64,000 bases of DNA from Sporobacter sp963663605 (GTDB lineage Bacteria; Bacillota; Clostridia; Oscillospirales; Oscillospiraceae). A model generated the notes under the pieces. The model was given only the letters and a program-made list of their open reading frames with translations. It was not told where the DNA came from and made no database searches. A program made the translations under genes and the position numbers. Position 1 is the stretch's first letter; every line of letters begins with the position of its first letter. This document shows, in pieces, positions 51,687-59,659 of the stretch. Where the stretch lies: positions 1,860,001 to 1,924,000 of the forward strand of contig CAXXVF010000002.1 of the NCBI GenBank assembly GCA_963663605.2. The letters are read 5' to 3'.

Positions 51687-52430
51687 TCAGTCCACGATTC
51701 CTTTCAGCTCCTGTATGCTGTATACGCGCCATTTCGCGTTCCCGCTTTTATCTTTGGCCAGATACATAGCGGGCGTATGATCCCAGAAAATCGCTTTCGT
51801 CGGACAGCAAAGCCGCACGGTATCCGATACATCGATCGGGCGCTGATCCTTGTCCATAGCTGTTGACAAGTAAAACATTTCACACAGCTGCCCTACGGTT
51901 ACCGCCTGATTTTCGACCGGCGGCTTCAGTTTTCCCTTCAATTTGCCGTCATGCCCCGACAGCCGAAGGCCGCAGCCGGCCAAAGCACCAATAATACCCT
52001 CGCCCGTACCGCCGTGCTCGGAGAGGAAAACCGCCTGCCTGTGCAGGTCCGCCACATCCAGCGCGTCACGCTTCTTGAGGACCATCGCTTTTGCAGCCTG
52101 CCCGAACCGAATAAGCCTTTTTTTGTATCGTATCCTGTCCAGATCAACAATGCAAAGGCCGGGATCGGATCCGTCGGCACAGGATACGTTCATGAACGCC
52201 CGACAGAAGTCGACCGTCTCATAAAGGTTCTCAACTTCCACTTCACAGCACATTGCGCTGTTATGCGATGTATAGGGTATGTCCTCATGTACATAAAGCT
52301 GGTGCCGCGTAATGAAGCTTCCGGCAGCTAGATTTTTTTCGTTCAGAGCGGCTATTAAGTTTTCAAGAACTTCGCCGGTCCCGATGCTGTCGATGTTGTC
52401 GGTATCGTCAACACCAATCAAAATCCGCAT
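51687..52430 (-). CDS. TiaS-like (agmatidine synthase-type) kinase-domain protein
   Basis: A 247-residue protein opening with ILIGVDDTDNIDSIGTG, the signature of the catalytic domain of archaeal tRNA(Ile2) agmatidine synthetase TiaS, and with HGGTGEGIIGALAG later. The tRNA-binding zinc-ribbon and OB domains of true TiaS are missing. Bacteria use TilS for that tRNA, so another role is likely. It follows the importer binding protein by 17 bases. That it acts on a pterin or metal-cofactor nucleotide is a guess from context. Confidence 0.75.
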   Translation of the reverse strand: MRILIGVDDTDNIDSIGTGEVLENLIAALNEKNLAAGSFITRHQLYVHEDIPYTSHNSAMCCEVEVENLYETVDFCRAFMNVSCADGSDPGLCIVDLDRIRYKKRLIRFGQAAKAMVLKKRDALDVADLHRQAVFLSEHGGTGEGIIGALAGCGLRLSGHDGKLKGKLKPPVENQAVTVGQLCEMFYLSTAMDKDQRPIDVSDTVRLCCPTKAIFWDHTPAMYLAKDKSGNAKWRVYSIQELKGIVD

Positions 52431-52447
52431 TTGAATTCATTCCTTTA

Positions 52448-53530
52448 TCATTCATTTGGCGACGATGTTTTTGGCGTTCGGACACCGTAGCCTGAGATAA
52501 TATCATCGGCTTCAACATCCGAAATATCGTAACTAAAAAACTCTTTGTAATAATCCGTCATTTCTGAAAGTACATCGATATCAAACCGCTCCGGGTAAAG
52601 GCGTTCCGCAAGCCAAAGGATCGCGAGCGGCGTCTCAACGCTTGTCGGATGGCCCCAGCGGGACAAGCCGATCGGCATCTGGAATACGTTTTGATCACGA
52701 ACGGCGCGCAGTCCCTGCCATTTACTGTCGGTCAATATATAATCGGCGACGCCGCTTTCATTGCATATAATGATATCCGGGTCCCAGCTGTAAATCTGTT
52801 CAAGCGTTGCGTACGCTTTGTCCTCGCTCATATTAAGCTGGGAGTCAAGCGAGACATTTATGACATTCATAAGCGATATCCAGTCGGCGCACAAGCTGCC
52901 GGGATAATCCGTCCGGACGGCCTCATTGACGGAATGATAAAGCTTTATATCACTGCCAGCCTGGAATTGAGAGACTTTGCTTGAGACAAGGTCGATGCAC
53001 GACTGGTAATATGCCACATATCTCTCCGCCATAGACTCGTTTTGCAGCGCACGGCCCAAAAGGGACACAACCGCCATCTGGTCGGCCATGCTGGAATAGC
53101 TTACAACGATATACGGGATGCCCAGCGTATCCAGCTTTGCCTTTTCATCCGTATTTTGATACGATTCGATACCGACGATCATAAGGTCCGTGCTTTTTTC
53201 AAGGATCGTTTCCGCATTGAGCGACCCGCTGTTTTTCACAACAACGGAAGTTTCAAGCGCCGGGCAAATGGACTGGAGCAGCAGGTTCCTGCTGACCGCC
53301 TTGATCGTCGTCGGCATTTTCTCCCCATATCCAAGCATAACGACGACAGGCGCGGCGTAAGCGTCAAGTACGCAAATGCTCTGCGGATTGTCCGGGACGG
53401 CAACCTCCCGGCCCGCCATATCCGTTATTATGATCCCGCCGCTATTGTCCGGCGAGGTTTTTGCGCAGGACGATAAAACCAGAAATGCGCATAAGATGAT
53501 TAAAAAAATTTTAGGGATTCTATGTTTCAT
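52448..53530 (-). CDS. Importer substrate-binding lipoprotein (FecB/BtuF type)
   Basis: A 360-residue extracytoplasmic binding protein, signal ending LSSC (Cys22), with the helical-backbone fold of the siderophore/cobalamin/metal-complex group (TDMAGREVAVPDNPQSICVL, EQIYSWDPDIIIC). The ATG at 53530 follows AAAGGA; an in-frame start further upstream overlaps the ATPase gene and is unlikely. The ligand is not evident: siderophore, corrinoid, or an oxyanion/metal complex. The neighbourhood of W/Mo enzymes favours the last. Confidence 0.88.
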   Translation of the reverse strand: MKHRIPKIFLIILCAFLVLSSCAKTSPDNSGGIIITDMAGREVAVPDNPQSICVLDAYAAPVVVMLGYGEKMPTTIKAVSRNLLLQSICPALETSVVVKNSGSLNAETILEKSTDLMIVGIESYQNTDEKAKLDTLGIPYIVVSYSSMADQMAVVSLLGRALQNESMAERYVAYYQSCIDLVSSKVSQFQAGSDIKLYHSVNEAVRTDYPGSLCADWISLMNVINVSLDSQLNMSEDKAYATLEQIYSWDPDIIICNESGVADYILTDSKWQGLRAVRDQNVFQMPIGLSRWGHPTSVETPLAILWLAERLYPERFDIDVLSEMTDYYKEFFSYDISDVEADDIISGYGVRTPKTSSPNE

Positions 53531-53540
53531 GCTATATCCT

Positions 53541-54350
53541 TTATGCCGTTTCAAGCAGCATGACCGTTGAGACGGTATTGCCGTTTTCATCCGTATCTTT
53601 TAAAATCTTCGCTTTTACGCCGTAGACATCGTAGATGTTTTCGGCCGTAATGACATCCTCCGGTTTCCCGAAACATGCGATACCGCCACGGCTCATCATG
53701 GCCGCTTTGACATTCAGTCCTCTGGCGCTGAAATAAAACGCGTGGTCCGGCGTATGCGTAGCTATTATGACGCTTATATCTTCTGAGGCGCACAGGTCGG
53801 CAACCGTTTCCAAAAACAAAAGCTCGTTTTTAAAATCAAGATGGGCTGTCGGTTCATCCATTAAAAGCAGCGGCGTCTTCTGCCCCAGGGCTCTGGCAAG
53901 AAGCACCATCTTGATTTCGCCGCCGGAAAGCGTATTGTAGGGCCTGTCGGCAAATTTTCCGACGCCGATACGCCTTATAGCTTCGTCGCATATCCATTCG
54001 TCTTCTTTTGACGGTCTTTTAAACGCACCCGTATAGGCCGTACGCCCCATAAGCACCATTTCCCGCACCGTATATGGGAACGTCGCATCGTGGATTTGCG
54101 GCACATAGGCGATTTTCTGCGCAATTTCATAGCGTCTCATTTCTTCCGCCGGACGGCCGCACAGTCGGATCATACCGCTTTTCGGTCTTTTAAGCGCCAT
54201 GATGTTATCTAAAAGCGTCGTCTTTCCGCATCCGTTCGGCCCCATAAGGCAGATGATCTCCGCTTCCGACGCAGCAAGGTTGACATGGCTGAAAACGTTT
54301 TGCGATCCGTAGGAGAAGGAAAGATCGCTGACTTCAATGATCCTGCTCAT
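53541..54350 (-). CDS. Importer ATPase (FecE/BtuD type)
   Basis: A 269-residue ABC ATPase with Walker A GPNGCGKTT, signature LSGGE, Walker B LLLMDEPTAHLD and the switch His in IATHTPD. Its ATG overlaps the permease stop (ATGA) and the binding-protein gene follows by ten bases, giving a complete importer. Confidence 0.93.
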   Translation of the reverse strand: MSRIIEVSDLSFSYGSQNVFSHVNLAASEAEIICLMGPNGCGKTTLLDNIMALKRPKSGMIRLCGRPAEEMRRYEIAQKIAYVPQIHDATFPYTVREMVLMGRTAYTGAFKRPSKEDEWICDEAIRRIGVGKFADRPYNTLSGGEIKMVLLARALGQKTPLLLMDEPTAHLDFKNELLFLETVADLCASEDISVIIATHTPDHAFYFSARGLNVKAAMMSRGGIACFGKPEDVITAENIYDVYGVKAKILKDTDENGNTVSTVMLLETA

Positions 54351-55351
54351 CGCCAGCCGCCTCCTTTTGTTTTCTTTAAAAGATAAACGAAAAACGGTGT
54401 GCCGACGATGGCCGTCAGCAGCCCGATCGGTATTTCGGCCGTACTGATGTTCCGGGCGATGATATCGATCAGGACCAGAAAAGACGCGCCGAACGCAATG
54501 CTCATCGGTATCAGTTTATCGTTGTCGTTTCCAATCAGCATCCGGCAGATATGCGGTATAACAAGGCCAATCCATCCAATAACGCCGCTGATACAGACGG
54601 CCGCCGCCGTGGAGAGCGTTGCCGCTGCGATGATGATTCCTTTGTAAGCCTTTACGTTTACGCCCAGCGCGGCAGCTTCTTTGTCTCCCATGGACAGCAC
54701 GTTTATTTTCCAGCGCAGCAAAAAAATGATCGTTATCCCCGCCGTCATTGGGATAAGCGCAATGAAGTGCGTGTAATTGACGTTGGCAAAACTGCCCATG
54801 AGCCAGAATGTTATGGCAGGAAGCTGGGAATAGGCATCCGCCGCAAATTTCATGATAGAGGTCAGCGCACCGAAAAAAGCAGATACGACGACGCCGCCTA
54901 AAATCAGCATGATGTTCGGCGTCGTACCGTAGATCCTGCCGGACAAATAACTGAGCAGCACTGCAACAACCGCAAACAGGAACGAAAAAACATATGTAGA
55001 AAACCCAATCCCGAACACAACGATGCTGAGCGCCGCACCGAATCCGGCGCCATTTGAAACGCCCAGAATACCGGAGTTGACGAGCGGGTTTCTGAACACG
55101 CCCTGAAACGCCGCACCGCTGACAGCCAGTGATGCGCCCGCAAAGGCTGCAGCCAGTGTTCTCGGCAGCCTGAGCTGCCAAATGATGCTGTACTTCTCGG
55201 GCGAGGAAGCGGAGGCGTTAAAAAGCGTTCCGGCGACATCGGAGATACTCATCGGGTATCTGCCGATAAAGAGACTGAGCAGAATAAACAGCAACGGTAG
55301 AACCGCCAGGCCGACATACCATACGGCATTAAACCGGTTCGTTTTCGTCAT
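54347..55351 (-). CDS. Importer permease (FecCD/BtuC family)
   Basis: A 334-residue membrane protein with about ten helices of the FecCD type: LRLPRTLAAAFAGASLAVSGAAFQGVFRNPL near the N-terminus and GVIGWIGLVIPHICRMLIG near the coupling helix. The ATG at 55351 follows GGAGG; thirteen codons further upstream are open but lack a ribosome site. A single permease implies a homodimer. Preceded by a ~280-base structured leader with its own promoter. Confidence 0.92.
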   Translation of the reverse strand: MTKTNRFNAVWYVGLAVLPLLFILLSLFIGRYPMSISDVAGTLFNASASSPEKYSIIWQLRLPRTLAAAFAGASLAVSGAAFQGVFRNPLVNSGILGVSNGAGFGAALSIVVFGIGFSTYVFSFLFAVVAVLLSYLSGRIYGTTPNIMLILGGVVVSAFFGALTSIMKFAADAYSQLPAITFWLMGSFANVNYTHFIALIPMTAGITIIFLLRWKINVLSMGDKEAAALGVNVKAYKGIIIAAATLSTAAAVCISGVIGWIGLVIPHICRMLIGNDNDKLIPMSIAFGASFLVLIDIIARNISTAEIPIGLLTAIVGTPFFVYLLKKTKGGGWR

Positions 55352-55639
55352 GCAGGCCTCCAACAAACAAAACCGATTCAGCGCGAGCAAACCGGAGCGT
55401 GTTTATACAATCAACTTCGGGCGGCAGTATGAACACGCTTAAACTGCAAAAACCCCCCTCGATAACCAAAACAAACGCAAAACCAAGTGCGGTAAAGGGT
55501 ATACTTCTCCCACAGCTGTTTTACGTGTTCCTGATTCCCGAGAGAGGCTCGTCCACCGCCCTGACAAGAAATGCTTAACTGTTTACCGGGGCGACGCGAC
55601 GCCCCGTGTAAAATGCTATTCACTTTATTCTGTCCTTAT
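55352..55639 (-). promoter_or_regulatory. Long structured leader of the importer operon, candidate riboswitch
   Basis: Between promoter and permease the minus-strand RNA can form a strong 12-bp hairpin (TTTAC-CGGGGCG / CGCCCCG-GTAAA, 55582-55612). A central branched region is closed by GCGGT/ACCGC and contains CGAG/CTCG. A late 8-bp hairpin is AGCGTGTT/AACACGCT (55396-55439). No coding frame is seen. It has GGGAA and CAGCTGTGGG segments that faintly recall cobalamin riboswitches, but no B12 box, so no class is assigned. Confidence 0.45.
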
Positions 55640-55668
55640 AGATTATTAAAAACCGGATGTTTTGTCAA
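55640..55668 (-). promoter_or_regulatory. Promoter of the importer operon
   Basis: Perfect TTGACA (55663-55668), 17-base spacer, weak TAATCT (55640-55645) on the minus strand, just after the radical SAM gene. Confidence 0.5.
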
Positions 55669-55679
55669 GCCACCAAATT

Positions 55680-56795
55680 TTACGGGCAGCTTATGATGCC
55701 CTCCGCCCATAAGCAAGCCCCGCATGTAGGCTTTGGATTGCCCAGGCAGTCCGTTTTGTTATCGTCTCTTTTTTCACAACCGCCGCAGTTGACACAGGGA
55801 GAAAATTCAAAATTTTTAACACGGCTGCGAAATGCCGCGTATTCTTCATTGTTCCAGATGTCCGTAAGGCTTTCGCTGCGTACGTTCCCGAACGAATGGT
55901 GGTAAATGATCCTTTTGTTTTTTTCCAGATAAGTAATGCCGCTGTGTAAAAGCGCCATACACGGGCTGACATCCCCGTCATGCCGGACAAAAGAAGTCCC
56001 CTCCTCGATGAACTTGCAGTATTTCCTGCGCCGCATGAGGGAATTGCCGTTAAACTCAACATTGCTGTCTGAGCTTAAAATCTCCAAAACGCTTTCCTTG
56101 ACGCCCGGCAGCTGCATATCCATCATCGGCAGGCTGACCTTTGGGTGCGCGCCGTCTCTCTCCTGGGCCATGAAGCCTGAGCTGACGATCCTGTTATACA
56201 GGCTTTCCTCGAGCGACTGCTCATCTGTGGGAATAACGTTTGAAATGTTGACATCGCTGACCTGATGTCTGATGGCAAACTGCGCCAGCCGACCCAACTG
56301 ATCAATGCTGCTTTTCATAGCTACAAAGGCAATGCCGAGCTCCGGCTCGTCATCTATCCTCAAAAACCGTTCCAGGTTGAATTTTGTTATGTTTTGCGTA
56401 ATCAGCGAAAAATTACTATTTTGCCTTATCGCCTCATACCCTTCCGTTTCAAAGGAGTCGATTGAAATCCAGAGCCGTTTCAGGCCGGCGTCTAAAAGCG
56501 CGGCCGACATTTCCCGCGTCAAGAGCGTACCGTTGGTCAGAAGCTCCACGCGTTTATTCTTTGAGGCGGCCGCTTTGACCATACGTACGATGTTCTTATG
56601 AAATAGCGGTTCACCCATACCGCCGAAGAAAACCGTTTCCACTTCGTCTGGCATCGTCGTCATCGTGTTTTCAAATACTTCATCGTCCATATCGGCAAAC
56701 GCTTCGTCGATCCATGTCTTCCTGAAACACATGGTGCAATTCAGATTGCATTTTGATGTTGGTTCAATATACAGTTTTTTAAGCTCATCTGACAT
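55680..56795 (-). CDS. Radical SAM/SPASM-type maturase for tungsten oxidoreductase
   Basis: A 371-residue radical SAM enzyme with CNLNCTMCF (C-x3-C-x2-C, ~residue 17), GGMGEPL, and a C-terminal cysteine-rich SPASM-like region (CVNCGGCEKRDD, CLGNPKPTCGAC). It fits the family annotated as tungsten cofactor oxidoreductase maturase (Cmo-like), encoded beside AOR genes in Pyrococcus and others. It is divergent from AOR-3 with ~225 bp between, so the two probably share regulation. The chemistry it performs is not established. Confidence 0.85.
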   Translation of the reverse strand: MSDELKKLYIEPTSKCNLNCTMCFRKTWIDEAFADMDDEVFENTMTTMPDEVETVFFGGMGEPLFHKNIVRMVKAAASKNKRVELLTNGTLLTREMSAALLDAGLKRLWISIDSFETEGYEAIRQNSNFSLITQNITKFNLERFLRIDDEPELGIAFVAMKSSIDQLGRLAQFAIRHQVSDVNISNVIPTDEQSLEESLYNRIVSSGFMAQERDGAHPKVSLPMMDMQLPGVKESVLEILSSDSNVEFNGNSLMRRRKYCKFIEEGTSFVRHDGDVSPCMALLHSGITYLEKNKRIIYHHSFGNVRSESLTDIWNNEEYAAFRSRVKNFEFSPCVNCGGCEKRDDNKTDCLGNPKPTCGACLWAEGIISCP

Positions 56796-57019
56796 TATCT
56801 AAAACCCGCGCCTTTCAGTAAATCGCTAACTAATATAGGATATCATAAACGATATTTAGAAACAAGGCGCACAAAATCGTATGACGATACAGAATCCTTC
56901 TTGATTTTTCATATTTATTTATATATTTATTTCACTCATATTATTGTATAATAGTACAAATTACTAATTGCTTTATTATAACTTTCACTGTTTTCACCGA
57001 GAAAGGATGGTTTTATACA

Positions 57020-58897
57020 ATGCATGGCTATAACGGTAAGATCCTTATAGTGGACTTAACCGATCGCACATGTACAGTGCGTGATTTAGACCCCAAATGG
57101 GCACGTTATTACATCGGCGGCGCCACTTTGGGCGCACGGTACCTGTACGAACTGATGCCCGCAAAAACACCTGTTTTCGCACCGGAAAGTGTCATCGGTT
57201 TCATTTGCGGCCCTACAAACGGTACAAAAGCGCTGCTCGGCGCCAGAGTATCCGTCGTTTGCAAATCGCCCGTCAACGATTTCTGGAACGATTCAAACTG
57301 CGGCGGCACGTTTGGTCCTCATCTCCGCAAATCGGGATATGACGGTGTATTTTTTATGGGAAAATCCGAAACGCCCATTTACGTACTTATTGATGACGGC
57401 AAAGTGGAATTTAAGAGTGCCGAACATCTATGGGGCAAAAAGACCTCTGAAGTGGAAGATATGATCCGTGAAGAGCAAGGCAATGATCTGAGCATCATGC
57501 AGATCGGTACGGCCGGCGAACACCTGTCGTATATGGCCGCCATCATCAATGAAAAACACCGCGCGGCCGGACGCGGCGGCTGCGGCGCGGTCATGGGTTC
57601 AAAAAATCTCAAAGCGCTCGTCTGCAAAGGCTCCGCTAAAGTAACGATCTACGACGACGCCGCTCTCGTCGCCTGCAACAAAGAATGCATCGCGCACGGC
57701 AGCGCAGGCGGAATGGGCGCAGGTGTTGTGGCTCAGTTTAAGACCACCGGCACCTCGGAAGAGTACGCTTCCTGCGTCATGCTGGCCGACGCCCCGATAA
57801 AGAACTGGGGCGGCGTTCCGGACGACATGACCGAGCAGGAGATGGAAAATCTCACCGGTATGGTAATGGACCCGCTTTTCAAGGTCGGCAAAGCGGGCTG
57901 CCACAGCTGCTATATAAAATGCAGCGCCGACTACAAGGTCGACAAGGGCAAATATCATTTGGAGCACGCCGCCCGCCCCGAATATGAATCCTTGGGCTCG
58001 TTCGGAAGCATGCTTTTAAACGGGGATCCGGCCACAGCCGTCATCCTCAATCACCTGTGCAACGAATACGGCTATGATACAATTTCTTTCGGATGTACAA
58101 TCGCCTGGATCATGGACTGCTATAACGCGGGCATTTTTACGCTCGAGGAAATGGACGGCATCGACCTCAAGTGGGGGGATTCCGACGCCATTCTAGCCAT
58201 CGCGGAAGAGATATGCGACTATAAAGGCATCGGCGTTGCTTTAAACCTCGCCTCGCAGGGCGCAGCAAGGAAACTTGGAAAAGGCGAGGAGTGTCTCGTA
58301 ACAGCCAGCGGTATCGAGCTGCCGATGCACGGTTCGCGCTTTAATCCGGGGCTCGCGCGCATCTTCCAGTATGACCCGACGCCGGGGCGTCACATTAAGG
58401 GCGGACGCGGCGTTCCGTTCGGCTCGAGTCCTCCGGAGGTTAAATATAACTTTGAGGACACCGGCAAAAATGACGCCGCAGGGCTTTTGGAGTGGGAATT
58501 CATCAACTGCGCGGGCGTCTGCGGATTCGGGAACTTCCTTTTGGCGCCGATGATCGCCGTCAAAATGGTCGAGGCCATCACCGGTTTCCATTATACCGAA
58601 GAACAGCTGACACAGTTTGCCTACCGCAGCTTTACGCTGCGCCACGCCTTCAATCTCCGCGAGGGCTATCGCCGGAAGGACTTTAAAATCAGCGGGCGCG
58701 CCGTCGGCAAGCCGCCGCTCAAATCCGGCCCGTTAAAAGACGTCACCGTCGACAACGAGAAGCTCGGCGACAACTTCTACGGCTACCTCGGCTGGGACAT
58801 CGAAACGGCCATTCCGCCGAAAGAGTTCCTGGAGGGCCTCGGCGGACTCGACTGCGTGATCGCCGACCTGTATCCCAACACGCCGGAATCCGCATAA
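57020..58897 (+). CDS. Aldehyde ferredoxin oxidoreductase, copy 3
   Basis: A 625-residue tungsten AOR-family enzyme: GGATLGARYLYELMP, CHSCYIKC (~292-299), EYESLGSFG, DTISFGC, PMHGSRFNPG and the fourth Cys in CAGVC. Closest to copy 2; the loop GARVSVVCKSPVNDFW differs from the other two. AAAGGA precedes the ATG. A TATAAT at 56947-56952 lies in the AT-rich upstream gap but lacks a clear -35. Divergent from the radical SAM maturase. Confidence 0.93.
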   Translation: MHGYNGKILIVDLTDRTCTVRDLDPKWARYYIGGATLGARYLYELMPAKTPVFAPESVIGFICGPTNGTKALLGARVSVVCKSPVNDFWNDSNCGGTFGPHLRKSGYDGVFFMGKSETPIYVLIDDGKVEFKSAEHLWGKKTSEVEDMIREEQGNDLSIMQIGTAGEHLSYMAAIINEKHRAAGRGGCGAVMGSKNLKALVCKGSAKVTIYDDAALVACNKECIAHGSAGGMGAGVVAQFKTTGTSEEYASCVMLADAPIKNWGGVPDDMTEQEMENLTGMVMDPLFKVGKAGCHSCYIKCSADYKVDKGKYHLEHAARPEYESLGSFGSMLLNGDPATAVILNHLCNEYGYDTISFGCTIAWIMDCYNAGIFTLEEMDGIDLKWGDSDAILAIAEEICDYKGIGVALNLASQGAARKLGKGEECLVTASGIELPMHGSRFNPGLARIFQYDPTPGRHIKGGRGVPFGSSPPEVKYNFEDTGKNDAAGLLEWEFINCAGVCGFGNFLLAPMIAVKMVEAITGFHYTEEQLTQFAYRSFTLRHAFNLREGYRRKDFKISGRAVGKPPLKSGPLKDVTVDNEKLGDNFYGYLGWDIETAIPPKEFLEGLGGLDCVIADLYPNTPESA

Positions 58898-58918
58898 TAC
58901 AAAATCCATACAATAAAC

Positions 58919-58942
58919 GCCCGCAGGCAAAGGCCTGCGGGC
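58919..58942. terminator. Terminator between AOR-3 and the prepilin gene
   Basis: GCCCGCAGG pairs with CCTGCGGGC around six bases; serves the convergent pair. Confidence 0.8.
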
Positions 58943-58966
58943 AATTATTGTCATAGCGGATTGCGG

Positions 58967-59569
58967 TCAGCTGATTGTCCTCATAAAATCAGAATGGCTT
59001 CCGTCTTTATTTATATAGTAGACTTCAATATGGTCGGTTGGACCGCTTGAATCATTGCCTGTTTCAAAATAGACGACAATTGTTCCGATAATGGTATCCG
59101 TATCGCCGGAACCTTCATGCGCATAGTCTGAATCATAGGTTAAAAACACAGCCGGGCGATATCCGTCGCCGGGTTCATTCGGTAAATTTTTATCTAAAAC
59201 AGACATTTTCCCGCTGTACGGATTTTTAAGACTAACGTTGTTTTCATACGATCCGTCATTGATGACTTCCAGCTCATACTCAATGTAATTATTAAGCGAC
59301 GATTCAGCGTCTCCGTGACCATCAACATATGAAGACCAGCTTCCGTACCAATCGCTTTTACCGAAGTCTATCGCGTATATCTGGACCATATCCGCGAGTC
59401 CCGCGGCGTTGTTTTCAAGCACGGCTTTTTTTGATTTTTCGATATACTTCAGATATGACGGGACAATAATAGCGGTTATAACGGCAAGGATGGCAACAGC
59501 GATAATAAGCTCCACCAAGGAAAAACCTTTGTTGCCGTTTGTTTTATTTCTCTGTTTTACCGGCATCAT
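58967..59569 (-). CDS. Type IV prepilin-like protein
   Basis: A 200-residue pseudopilin or pilin. A short basic leader ends at the prepilin peptidase site KG/FSLVELIIAVAIL, with the conserved Glu5 of the mature protein, followed by a long N-terminal hydrophobic helix and a polar C-terminal domain. No assembly ATPase, platform protein or peptidase gene is in the window, so it is an orphan here; the system must be elsewhere. Confidence 0.88.
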   Translation of the reverse strand: MMPVKQRNKTNGNKGFSLVELIIAVAILAVITAIIVPSYLKYIEKSKKAVLENNAAGLADMVQIYAIDFGKSDWYGSWSSYVDGHGDAESSLNNYIEYELEVINDGSYENNVSLKNPYSGKMSVLDKNLPNEPGDGYRPAVFLTYDSDYAHEGSGDTDTIIGTIVVYFETGNDSSGPTDHIEVYYINKDGSHSDFMRTIS

Positions 59570-59659
59570 TGCAGTATTCCTTTCCGCATAAGGTATCTTT
59601 GATGCTTTTGACTACAGTTTGAAACCGCGCCGAGGCGCGTTTTCTTTTATGCTTAACTG

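Noticed and set aside
55352..55640. A cobalamin riboswitch before the FecCD-type importer.
   Set aside because: Some short segments resemble it, but the B12 box and the canonical GGTG...CC core are missing, so the class is not claimed.
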